64,000 nt of DNA. It comes from Odobenus rosmarus divergens (Eukaryota > Chordata > Mammalia > Carnivora > Odobenidae). Within the stretch, counting starts at the first letter, position 1; every line of letters begins with the position of its first letter. The stretch spans positions 3,043,744-3,107,743 of the forward strand of contig NW_004450458.1 of the NCBI RefSeq assembly GCF_000321225.1. The letters run 5' to 3'. The notes under the pieces are model-generated. The model saw only the letters and a program-made list of their open reading frames with translations. It was not told the DNA's origin and did no database searches. Below are positions 12,761-23,060 of the stretch, one piece after another. Position numbers and translations under genes: made by a program.

Positions 12761-13117
12761 ACTAAGATGTTAATGGTGAGTTTCAAAAACCACAGCAATG
12801 ATAATTTGATTTGCTAGTTGCAACTAAAATATCATTGATGCTTTTAGATGACTGTAATGACCCAAGGGTGATTTTAGGCTGGGCATATTTGTATATATCC
12901 TGCTTATTACTAGTAGTAGAGACTTCGCCATTGTATAATATATAATTAAATATATTAACATGGAGCTGGCATATTTATATACTTCTTCTAATTGCCCTAT
13001 GATAATATTCCTTTAAAATATTATTTTAAACTCAAGAAACCTAGGAAGTCATGTGAGAGGTACCTCATGCAAGACCAGCAAAATATTTGAATTCTTACTG
13101 AACGGTATTTACCCAAT

Positions 13118-13312
13118 TAAAAAATATGTGTATATATGTATATATGTTACATAAAATGTATATATAGGCATATGTGTATAAGTGATAATGGGTGCTATAC
13201 TAAGTATCTTTTTTATTATATATAAATATGTATATATATATTATATATACAAAATATGTATACATATGTATATATGTATAAATAATGGGTACTATACTAT
13301 CTTTTTTTAGTT
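13118..13312. repeat. TA/TG-rich low-complexity DNA with internal duplication
   Basis: Mixed (TATATG)n and (TA)n sequence. The words 'gataatgggtgctatactaa' (13184-13203) and 'aataatgggtactatactat' (13281-13300), each followed by a T-rich run, show that a unit of about 95 bp is present twice. Confidence 0.8.
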
Positions 13313-13439
13313 ACAAAAATATTTATTTTTTGATTATCTTTTCTTAAGCACATAAGTCTTATATCATACAGCTATTTTTTCCAGTTTTTTGAGGTATAAT
13401 TGATGTATAGAAATGCATAAATTTAAGGTATGCAGCATA

Positions 13440-13531
13440 ATACTTTTTAAATTTTTTTATTAACATATAATGTATTATTTTTTTCAGGGGCACAGGTCTG
13501 TGATTCATTAGTCTTACACAATTCACAGCAC
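13440..13531 (-). mobile_element. Carnivore L1 3'-end fragment, antisense
   Basis: The words 'attaacatataatgtattat', 'caggggcacaggtctgtgat' and 'tcttacacaattcacagca' match the antisense 3'UTR of carnivore L1s. It begins with a T-rich tail and is cut off after about 90 bases. No clear TSD was found. Confidence 0.7.
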
Positions 13532-13667
13532 ATTTGATGTAGGCTAGGCTGAGCTATGATGTTCAGTAGACTAGATGTATGAAATACATTTTTGACTTAC
13601 AATATTTTCAACTTACAGTGGGTTGTTTAAGATGTAACCCCATGGTGAGTCAAAGAAGATCTGTACT
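13532..13667 (-). repeat. DNA-transposon remnant (pogo/Tigger-like)
   Basis: The words 'aggctaggctgagctatgat', 'cttacaatattttcaactta', 'agtgggttgtttaagatgta' and 'accccatggtgagtcaaaga' resemble the terminal part of an old DNA transposon whose consensus contains CTTACGATATTTTCAACTTA. The subfamily is uncertain. Confidence 0.5.
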
Positions 13668-13819
13668 GTGAAATGATTAACACAGTAAGTTTAGCTGATA
13701 CCCATCATCTCATATAGATACAAAATGAAATAAAAATATTTTTGCCTTGTGATGAAACCTCACACAATGTTCTTATGTAACGTTCTTATGTACCATACAG
13801 CCATTTAACTACTGTCAAC

Positions 13820-14939
13820 ATACATTAAGTATCTTAACACATGTCTTCAATATTTATTTCTTGAATCTTAAAATACAAGTCTCATTTTAATTATATTTTT
13901 CCCATTATTTGTCTGATGTGGTATTTTCTTGCATTTCTTCATCCAAGGGAACACTATATCTCAGGAGGACTTCCTGTCCCGTTCATATATCATTGTATGG
14001 GGGACAGACTGCACTACCTCAATTCTCTACAACTTGACAGAATATGCAACGTGATTTTTTGTGTTTCCTATATTCCCCTTTAAATATTCCCTTTACCTAT
14101 TCTTTCTCATTATGTCTTTCTATCTTTTGAATGTTTGTATTTTCTATTTTAATTCTTCAGACAGAGTTTGCTATACTCAAGCCATGATTCCTTGGACAGC
14201 TTTCTCCATTTTATCAGATCTGTGATTCTGCTCTGCGACATGGAAAGCTTATAGGTTTAGGTGATTAGATTGTATTACCGCTATACGTTTTCTTAATAGA
14301 TGTTAAGAACATATCCCCTCCAAATCACAGCTTAGAAAGTTAACTGTAATCTTCACTTTGGGATTCTTCCATAAGAAGGAAAATCCACTCGTTCCCATTA
14401 TAAGAGTTTGTTTGTGAAGTCCTCTTATGCAACTAACATCATGTGGGAAGAAAGAGGATTAAGAACATCATAATAGGCACAAAAATAGGGCCAATTTTCA
14501 CATTACACAGCTAAATTGGAAAGGAAGGAAATAAAGACATCAGTGGATGAAATTAATGTAATTGGAGAATACTGTAGTCAAAGTAGTTTGTTTGCTCTAA
14601 TCTTGTACACCATATAAAAATGTTGTTGCAAATGGACCCCAGCTGCAAGTAATCACAGTCAGAGGCTAAATGGAATCAATGATGACGATCTGGGAGAGAG
14701 GCAAATGCCCATGCAGGTTTTCTTGGAGGAAAATAGACAATCAACAGTCCCAAGATTAATACATGAAAAATCTGCTACAACTCTGGAAATTAACTCATAT
14801 ATCCAAGCTAAGGAATTGAAAGGATGAAAACATTTCCAGCTCCACAATGATTTTGTTTAATTTTTAAAAATTTAAATGGCATAGATGCCAACCTTACACT
14901 CATGGGAAAGTCATCATCATATGAGCCATTTAACTATGA
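13820..14939. other. No recognised element
   Basis: AT-rich sequence without a repeat or coding frame that can be supported. Confidence 0.5.
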
Positions 14940-15031
14940 AAATTTGAAAATCCACTCATTTATTCAACAAACATATACTGAACACCTAACTGGTGTATGT
15001 TTGTTGAATAAATGAGTGGATTTTCAAATTT
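14940..15031. repeat. Perfect inverted repeat, 36-bp arms, 20-bp spacer
   Basis: The left arm 14940-14975 (aaatttgaaaatccactcat...) is the exact reverse complement of 14996-15031 (...atgagtggattttcaaattt). Pairing extends two or three more bases inward with one mismatch. The flanks just outside (14939 and 15032) do not pair. The left arm and spacer contain 'attcaacaaacata' and 'gaacacctaactggtgta', resembling the common L2/MIR end 'attcaacaaatatttattgagcacctac'. Confidence 0.97.
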
Positions 15032-15244
15032 AAGAATTATTGACATAATAGATTCCAGGCACACTCCTAAACGATTTGTGAGGATTCAGAAACTGTTGAG
15101 ATTACTTCCATTTTTTAGAAAATGACTTAAGAATCTAGTAGGTTGAATGATTTATCCTAAAACATGGGGATAAGCATTGTTTCCTCAACTTAACCCCTTC
15201 TCTGTTCTCTTCAAAATTACATTTTACAAGGATGGATTGATCTA

Positions 15245-15480
15245 AGAATAATGCAGTGGTTAAAATCACGGGTTTTAGTGTCAGTCTAACTTGATATCAA
15301 ACTGGATCTACCACTTTCCAAACATGATCATAAGCCAGGGAATTAATCTCTCTGTTCCCCAACTCCCTAAAATGGACATAGTAATTCTTACTTCTTTGAG
15401 TTGTGAGAATCAATGCAATGATATATGTGATATACTTACTATAGTGTCTGGCACATAAGAAGTAGCCCCAAATAGTTGCT
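15245..15480 (+). repeat. MIR SINE, sense, near full length
   Basis: MIR order is clear: 'atgcagtggttaaaatcacg', 'ggttttagtgtcagtctaac', 'ctaccactttccaaacatga', 'aatctctctgttccc', 'aaaatggacatagtaattct', 'gttgtgagaatcaatgcaat', 'gtgtctggcacataagaagt'. Two antisense frames (15297-15560, 15488-15685) cross it and are spurious. Confidence 0.85.
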
Positions 15481-16994
15481 CTTTTTATTACTTGTTTGAG
15501 TGAATTTTCAAGCGAGTGTGGGCTGAAAGCTGTACTAAAAAAGAAGCCAGAGACAAGCAAGATCCATGTGTGGAAAATGTGGGTGGTTCTCTGAAAGGTG
15601 CTGTATAATTATATGCAAAGTCCACGCTTAACATTTTGTTTAACTGCACAGGAATTGAAATGTTATAAATATTAATGCACTCCATGTGAAATTAAAGCAA
15701 CATTGTAAGACAAATATTCTTTGCAGGACAAATATTTTGTCATCATGGAAAAGTTCTTTACATCATAAGATCTCCAAATTATAAAATCTTTCATTTCTAA
15801 TTTCTTTTTAAGATACTCTTTCAGAGGATTTATTTATTCATTGAAATGATAAAGAGAATCCATGGGTCATGCAAAATTAGCAGCCTCTCAATTAAAATGT
15901 GAGTGGATATAAAGTCAAAACAAAATTCTATCAGATTAAGAAAATCTGATTTGTGGAAATGCACCTTACAGATAACTTGGGACTTAATTTTTTTTTAACA
16001 TATGAGTAAAACAATGTAAAATACCTTGAAGGAATCTGCAACATTCAAGCTATCAGAACTCTACTTCTGATATGATATAGTTCTCAAATTCCTAATAACA
16101 ACCTTCAGTAATTCCTCATTGGGGGCTGCTTATTCTAAACAGTTTATGATCACATTTGGCATGGTGTATAAATAACTCCAAATTCATTTTAATTAATATA
16201 GCAAGAAACAACTTTCTAAGCATAGTCAAAGGTCTAATGTCTCACGTTTTGAATCAGGAGCTGTCCATGGCCTGGAGTCACTGTGGACACAGATCCCATT
16301 GCCACTTTAATATTTGGACAAAACTTGTCAAACAGCTTTGAGAAAAAAAATATGGAAGAGTGTGTTTTATTCCCTAGTCCAAGACTTCTACATATAGGGT
16401 ATTTCTATACCTCTGCCCTCCAAAACATAGTTGATTTGATGTGGGTTCACCCCACAGTCTGATGCAAATTCTGTCTTATGCATTAGCTCAGTCAGTCTGA
16501 GCAATTTTAAAGCATGTAACAGAGAAAAATAAAATCAGTGTTTTAAAACTGGGCAACCAAGTTAGTTTCTCCAACATGAAGTTAGTAGAATAAACTACAA
16601 TTTGAATAGTAAAATGACTTCAATTTTGGTGTTTGCCACCAAAATCTTTTCAAGTTTATGTATTAATTTTTTCTTTTTGGGTATAAAAATGACAAGAATG
16701 AAGTTAGCCTGTTGAAAAAATGGGGAAGAATAAATGGCAATAATAAGAAAAAAACAAGGAAAATGGGATCCACAAAGCTGATTCTCTGTGGTCCCTCCAC
16801 TAGAGAACTGAATAAATTAAGTAATGCAGTGCTATAGAAATAGGGAAGAATTTAAATTCTTAGAACTTACATTGTCCCATGTTTTGTGTCTAGTTTCTTT
16901 ATCATTAGATTCTAGAAGCCATTCCCTAACCTTAGCACTTTAGCTCAGCTTTACAATCAATATCAGCATCAAGAGGACTAGGAACCAAGATTAT
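15481..16994. other. No recognised element
   Basis: AT-rich sequence. No repeat family was placed. Confidence 0.5.
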
Positions 16995-17140
16995 TGCCAC
17001 CTCTTGAAGTAAAGAGTAAATGGCTTTCTTGGTTTTCGCAGCTGTGAAATGGAACTATAATATCTAGCTTGTAAGGATGTTTTATGTATAAACTGATGAT
17101 TGTAAAACACTGTATAAATGCTAATTGCCCTGTATTAGTG
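16995..17140 (+). repeat. MIR 3' half, sense
   Basis: The words 'gcagctgtgaaatggaacta', 'taatatctagcttgtaagga' and 'gtaaaacactgtataaatgc' fit the MIR 3' half (cagtttcctcatctgtaaaatgg, ctacctcatagggttg, gtaaagcgctta). Strongly diverged. Confidence 0.5.
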
Positions 17141-18595
17141 TCAAAGGTTTTGAGGTTATACCTGCATCTTGCCAAGGAGAGGTCTCATTCAAGCCAAGCA
17201 GAGTTCATTCACGACCCCTCTGGGAACTATGTTGGACTTTCAGGCTTGATTGGTGTAGGTGTAATGTGGCTGTGTTAACCTGGTTTAGAGAGGGATTTCA
17301 CTCCTGCTCACATGGGCTGTGATTATAGCACCACTAAAATACGTTTATATTCCACTCGCGACTATAAAGCCTAATGCGTACAACGAGTCTACTATTTCAA
17401 CTACAAAGAGGAGAGCTGATGGCTTTTCGAATGGGATGTAATGAAGTCTTGAGTTTTTATACCCTGAACTATCACCAATTAATAAGCATAAATGACCAAA
17501 TCACTCCACTCAGGAAGAGCATCTATAATATTTCCATGCCCTAGAGTGATGTGAAGACTGTTATCAGGGAATACAGCAATTGTTAATGTTTGTAAAGAGT
17601 CTTAAAATTCTTGGCTAAAAGCAAAACATGGTGTCCTATACACAAAGTAATCTGTGGAATTTTTTAAAATGAGAAATCATGTTATGCAAAAAAGAATTTA
17701 AAAGGAGGTCCTCAAAAGACTTTCTGCATACTCTATTGTGAATAAAAAAAAAGCATTTACCTTATATAGAAAAATATTTTTTCCTAGAGATTTTAGGAAT
17801 TTTCCTAAAGATTCTTAATAGAAAGAAAATGTATAACCAGCAATTAGTACGTTGCAATCTGTCAAATAATGAGATTGTCTCAACTTGTCTAGGCAGAAGC
17901 AAACTTGTAGTTCAAGAAGATAGTTTAAGATAAGAGGAAAAATGCGATCTGTAGGGATTATTATATACACCTGTATCCAAAATATAGAGTTATATGGTAT
18001 AATCATTGGATACAACTCTAAATAATTGAGGTGTGTTCCAAAGCTTCTTTTTTAAAGTCTGTAGCTCTGAAACTTGACTTGCCATCCATGTTTCCACGTG
18101 TTCTCACTTGCCTTGGTATGATGGACAAGTAAGAGAAGTTGTGTACCCTCTGAGAGGCAGGCCATGTAGCTACTCTAAAATCACTTCAATATGATTTATT
18201 GGTATCACTCAGTTCTACTGATCCAAAAGTAATAGCTCCAAATTCACACCTGGGACATTAAAGTATTTTTATATTGCTGACAACTAAAAGTGTGCTTATA
18301 TGAAAAAGCACCTACACATTTTCCATGAGCAAAATATGTTTTTATTCCTACAGCAAATACATGGAATAAAATAATATGTTTTTTCATATTTCCTTCCCTC
18401 TCTATAGAATGAGACAACGTATATTTGTGTATTCTCTGTTCCATCAATAATTTCTTTGCTTTGAGAAATGTCCATGATTTTCAAGCCACATAATGCATTT
18501 TTCATGCAGATTAGGAGTCTCAAAAATTTATGGCTGAGGAAAACATCATCATTGGATTGAGCAAAACTTGAACCAGTTGGGAGTTGAAATATTTT
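17141..18595. other. Unclassified; CpG-dotted patch at 17340-17440
   Basis: No transposon was recognised. The patch around 17340-17440 keeps several CpG dinucleotides (in 'acgttta', 'ctcgcgac', 'atgcgtacaacgag', 'ttcgaatg') in otherwise CpG-poor DNA. The remaining sequence is AT-rich with no supportable coding frame. Confidence 0.5.
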
Positions 18596-18650
18596 ATACA
18601 CACACACACACAGTTGTATATGTCTATTTGTATACAGACATATGTATACA
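18596..18650. repeat. Short (CA)n run and TA/TG-rich DNA
   Basis: A seven-unit (AC)n run near 18599-18612 is followed by TATACA/TATGTA-rich sequence. Confidence 0.8.
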
Positions 18651-18929
18651 TATGAGTAATTTTATTTATTAGTTATGCAATAAATATTGCAGAATATAAG
18701 ATTGCTTTAGGGTAAAATTATCTCTTCTGATTCTGAAAGATCAAAATGAAAATAATCTGAACTCTTAAGTTATATATTATTATACATTATGCTATTATTA
18801 CTTGCAATTATCAATATATAATGCATATTATAAATATGGAATGCATATAAAAGACTTAGTCAAGCTATTTTTATATTTATTTTGTCAAATAAATATACAT
18901 TGTGTTGGGTGTTAGTGGGTACGTTTTGA

Positions 18930-19090
18930 AGGCTTAATAAATCTAGATCTACAGTCCCTTATCTGTAATTCTTGGTGCTGGGTGTGTTTTGGAATTCTGA
19001 CTTATTTTTCATATTTTACAAGGGTAATATAGGGAGATATTGTATAGTATATTATGAAACACTTTCAGAGAGCTCTTTCAGAGACAATAT
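18930..19090 (+). repeat. Possible old DNA-transposon fragment
   Basis: The words 'ctacagtcccttatctgtaa', 'ttcttggtgctgggtgtgtt' and 'ttggaattctgacttatttt' resemble a mammalian DNA transposon end with consensus 'cccttatccgaaattcttgg' and 'gtgtttcggatttc'. The family name was not recalled with certainty. Confidence 0.4.
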
Positions 19091-19239
19091 TCTGTTATTA
19101 GTGCATTAATATACCTAAAGAAGAAGTCTGAATAATCACCCCAAACTGAATAAATTAAGACTAAAAAATATTTTTGCATCAAGTAATTTTGTTGCCAAAT
19201 GAATTCATATCAGGTAAGACCTGGCCAAGTTTCTATGTA

Positions 19240-19320
19240 TGCGCACACACACACACATAAGCTATGTGTATGTGTATGATGTACATATATGTGTGTGTGC
19301 ATATATATGCATATATAATG
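19240..19320. repeat. (AC)n and (TG)n/(TA)n simple repeat
   Basis: Short ACACACAC at about 19243-19257 is followed by TGTGTATGTGTATG, TGTGTGTG and ATATATGCATATATA runs. Confidence 0.8.
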
Positions 19321-19761
19321 AATGAGAGATTAGCCAAGTGTGAACTTTTTGGGTTGTTTCTTCTTCCAATTTAAGAAAATATAAATCCACATTTCAATTC
19401 TCCATATTGATGGCAAAAACACACTAAAGACACGTCAAGCCTCTAATAAAGTACATTTCCAAAAACTATCAAGAAGTATCTTAGTAAGAGGAAAAAAGAT
19501 TAACTACAAATAGGGCTTTGTAATTTTTTTGTCCAGCAGTTTTACCACAAACTTGTTTTAAGAAACTGAGTGTTTAGTCAGGGGATATAAAAACAGGCTT
19601 TTACCAAAAGAAAATCCATGGTTCCTTTTAAATCTACTGATTTGGTCTGTAACTATAGAAGCACTTTTCATTTATTAAGCTAACATTTTAGAGGCAAATG
19701 GTCTAATCAGGAGAAGCTGGTATAAACTACAAAACCTAAGATCTTTTCTTTTCTTCTAGAC

Positions 19762-19781
19762 TTTTTTTTTTTTTTTTTTTT
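19762..19781. repeat. Poly-T tract, 20 T
   Basis: An uninterrupted run of 20 T precedes about 250 bases of higher complexity sequence. This could be the antisense poly-A of a retrocopy, but no TSD or parent transcript was identified. Confidence 0.9.
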
Positions 19782-20224
19782 CCGGACAGGCTAATTCATT
19801 AAATCGTGGATAACTTAAAAAGCATCCATAGCTAAAAAGATCCCAAATACTCTTGACGGTTTAATACTAATGATTATACTATCAATGATGTCAGTCCCTT
19901 GGTTGTGGTTGCTGACCCCTCCTTTATCCTTTCTCTTAAGGCTGTGTGGGTCCATCCTGTGACTTGGATGGCCCTTCCACACAATGACAGCCTCACGCAC
20001 TTCGTGATGCTGAGAAGGTAGTAACTGCAAACCACCGCAGGCTCAGAATTTTACAGCTGAGAGAAAAACCAGAAACGTTCCAGGCCAAACCCCAACCTTT
20101 TCTAGCCCCGAATTGTGACTGAGAGAGAATAAACATGTTTGAAGGTGGCATGAGCATCCCTTTTGAAGATTTCGAGGTTTGAAGCGTGGAAGTTTGAAAC
20201 TCTGCTGTCCGCCTTCCTGGGTGT

Positions 20225-20370
20225 TCCTGTGTCTATAATTCTCTAAATCTCAGTGCGGGGTTAAAATGAGGATGGTGATATGCACCTCACACGGCGGCTG
20301 TGATGATTAAATCCGATCATGGAGGAATAAAGTGTCAGGCACATAATTGGGTAAATTAAGGGCTATTATA
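20225..20370 (+). repeat. MIR SINE, sense
   Basis: MIR words in order: 'ctaaatctcagtgcggggtt', 'aaaatgaggatggtgatatg', 'cacctcacacggcggctgtg', 'atgattaaatccgatcatgg', 'agtgtcaggcacataattgg'. Confidence 0.78.
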
Positions 20371-20446
20371 ATTTTTAAATAGAAATGGCCATGTGCCTAT
20401 GAGGTGGAAGAATTATGACGACGATGATTCAAGTTTCTTGGCTTTT

Positions 20447-20643
20447 AGTCCACTATTTTTAAAATTTTTATTTACTTATTTATTTTTTTATTTTTTAAGT
20501 AGACTCCCCCCGCCCCCGCCCAGGGCATGGAGCCCAATGCAGGGCTTGAACTCAACAACCCTGAGATCAACACCTGAGCTGAGCTGACATCAAGAGTCAG
20601 ACAGTCCACAGACTGAGCCATCCAGGCGCCCCAGTCCACTATT
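20447..20643 (-). mobile_element. CAN-SINE, antisense, older type, with TSD
   Basis: The body 20458-20632 ends in 'gccatccaggcgcccc' (reverse complement of the GGGGCGCCTGG head) and contains 'gacatcaagagtcagac' and 'caccctgagatcaaca...'-type antisense motifs of the TGACTCTTGAT subtype. A perfect 11-bp TSD (agtccactatt) flanks it at 20447-20457 and 20633-20643. The CT-rich region is replaced by 'ccccccgcccccgccc'. Short frames 20393-20587, 20472-20753 and 20590-20817 are artefacts of this element. Confidence 0.93.
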
Positions 20644-21792
20644 CTTCCTACTCTTCCATAGTATCTCACATTTATCTGGAGGTAAGGAGCCATATAGGAA
20701 TACATAACTATAACTGCTAAATGAGAGATGCAGCTTTGTTTGGCTAATGGCAAGCCTCAAAAAGAATACACATATGAAAAAGTCTAATAAATTTAGGAAA
20801 GGAAAACAAGAAAACACTGTACATTTTATAACACTCTGGACAGCCTACAAAGTACTGTCTAAAAATATAGGGAAATTTTATAATTTATTTTAATCCTGCA
20901 AACTTGAAAATACTTTGTGAATAGTGTTTGCACCAAGAAGAAATTTTGCAAATCAGACACTGAATATTCTTGAGTTTTTAAAGCGGTATTTCCTTAAGAA
21001 AAATTCAGCTTAGTTTTTCAGTGACACAGAAAATTCCTATCATTTTCACTTTGTTCCAAAATTATATTAATGGAGTTTTTGTCATGGGAATAAATTAAAA
21101 TGGGGCATACAGCATGTGGAACGTGATGGTATTTCTGCACCATGCCATTTACAAGAAAACAATCTCATTTAGATGGTGTCACTGACCGCGTGGCCCGCCG
21201 GGGGGATCACCTGGAGCCCATGTGGAACCTCCTAACACACACGGGTTCATTCAGTGAGAAGCATGTGATTTTGGAAAAGATTTCATTTAGAATTTCTCGG
21301 CACAAGTTTATGAAAGGATCACTTATATTTAGATGAGAATGGGCTATTCCTTGAAGCTATGCAAATTTCACATATTCTGTATTTAAGTCCTAGTTTTCTG
21401 GCAGAAACAGAAGTTGAATGACAGTGACCAAAACCACAAAACAGACAAACAAAAAAAAAGAGATACTTTGGTAAAGAGACTCAAAAACTGGGACTTTAAA
21501 TATGAAATTATCTAAGCTATAGGAGCTTCTGCCCACCTTGTTGCTCCTAGATGTGCTCCTTTCTTATGTAAAGGATAAAATATACCATTATATTAAGCCT
21601 CCATGTAATTTAATAACAACAGTTAGAAAGGATCTAAGACCAAATCACAGATTGGAACAAATCAAATTCAGCTACAATTATATGCAGGCAATATTAAAAT
21701 ACAAGAATTGGCATCAAAGTATTTATGTTTCATGACCTTATAAATGTGGAAAGGGTAAAATACACATTTTTGTAACATTTTTAGGATTTGGA
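20644..21792. other. Unclassified; small GC-rich patch at 21180-21245
   Basis: Mostly AT-rich. The patch with 'gaccgcgtggcccgccgggg' near 21183 stands out by GC and CpG content. No repeat or gene was recognised. Confidence 0.5.
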
Positions 21793-22014
21793 TGGTTGCT
21801 TTATTTTTTATTTTTTTTTAAAGATTTTATTTATTTATTTGAGAGAAAATGAGATAGAGAGAGCATGAGAGGGTCAGAGGGAGAAGCAGACTCCCTGCTC
21901 AGCAGGGAGCCCAATGAGGGACTCGATCCCAGGACTCCAGGATCATGACCTGAGCCGAAGGCAGTCGCTTAACCACCTGAGCCACCCAGGCGCCCCAGTG
22001 GTTGCTTTATTTTT
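21793..22014 (-). mobile_element. CAN-SINE (arctoid type), antisense, with TSD
   Basis: The body 21809-21998 runs from 'taaagattttatttatttat' to 'gagccacccaggcgcccc' and includes 'catgacctgagccgaaggca' (reverse complement of TGCCTTCGGCTCAGGTCATG). The TSD is 16 bp, tggttgctttattttt, at 21793-21808 and 21999-22014. Confidence 0.96.
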
Positions 22015-22533
22015 ATTGTAGGCATTTTCTCATAGCCATCCAAATTGTGAGGCAAATCTACATATATCAAACAAAAGTATATCCAGGACACCAAAACTTA
22101 TCTATGCAGTACACCCATAAATTAGAATCTCCAAATTTGTCCTCTTCTTCAGATGTTTTAAGAATAATGATAACCAATAAAAGAAAGAAACTATTATTTG
22201 TTTAGTATTTGACTGAAACCTAACAGTAAATTGACTTAAAAACTTTTTTAATGAAAAAAAATTCTGAAACCACACATTTACCGTATCTTATAAAACCCTA
22301 AATACTTGCACAGGAGGTTGTATAAGCGGTGAGGTGGGTGGCGTGTGGAGGGGGGAAGAACACACCATAAAGAAGTTTTTAATTAGCATCCCTGTATTCA
22401 ACAAGTTTCAAGCTGATTGTTCCTCTGGTTCTGTGAAATTTATGCCTTTAGCTACTATGCTCCAAAGGAAACAGAACCACCCACTGGGTGTGACAGTCAA
22501 TATCCTTCTCTCTTCCATTTTTCTGCTTTTCTA

Positions 22534-22581
22534 TCCACAATGAAAAACAAACAAACAAACAAAAAACAGAAACAACAAAAA
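22534..22581. repeat. (AAAC)n simple repeat
   Basis: A run of AAACAAACAAACAAAC followed by A/C-rich sequence. Confidence 0.8.
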
Positions 22582-23060
22582 GTTTCACTTACGCTTCGGA
22601 AAGAAACTGTATATGACCCAGCAATCCTACCGAGACATCAGAGTACAGAAGAGCCAGGAAAGAGGCCAAAGCGAGACAGAGAGAGGAAGAGAGAGAGCAA
22701 GAATACAACACACATTCTCAGGATAAATCCGATAGGAAATCGCACAAGTAAGGCACTCAGCCAACTGCCATATGCCCCGACAAAGATACCAACAGCAGCA
22801 GTGAGCCCAGGGAGCTGTTTTATCATTAGCCCCTCACCCAGCAGTGGTGGAAACTCATTTAGCCCCATGCTGGACTTTCATTAGGCCAGACTCGCATCAG
22901 ATGGTCCCGTGTTTTGGCTCCGGAGCGGTGTGGCCCTGTGCTGGGGGAGGCAGCCACATCTCAGCCCAGTAGGGAGCCCAGATTGGAGCGTTCCTCTCTG
23001 ACAGATGCCAAGGCTGCCGTGGAGGCGGAGTTGCAAAGGGGGCTCGGTGCAAAGCTATCC
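22582..23060. other. GC- and CpG-elevated unclassified block
   Basis: This block is clearly richer in GC and CpG than its surroundings and contains no recognised repeat except a short GAGAGAGG run near 22677-22700. The longest open frame of the window (22417-22884 on +, 155 codons) crosses it, but its composition (Lys/Gln/Arg/Ser runs from simple repeats) and lack of recognisable domains argue against a protein. It may be a conserved noncoding element or just old unique DNA. No function can be stated. Confidence 0.4.

Larger units (their letters stand above)
13375..13800 (-). repeat. L1M 3'UTR, antisense, interrupted
   Basis: The left part (13380-13437) reads 'ttttgaggtataattgatgt' and 'aaatttaaggtatgcagcat'. 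The right part (from about 13667) reads 'tgtgaaatgattaacacagt' and 'cccatcatctcatat'. Both match the antisense 3'UTR of old mammalian L1 elements. Two younger or inserted pieces lie between them. Confidence 0.75.

Noticed and set aside
22417..22884. Longest open frame, 155 codons
   Set aside because: It is made partly of translated (AAAC)n and GA-rich simple sequence, has no recognisable domain, and is overlapped by an antisense frame (22638-22868). No splice structure or start context supports a gene.
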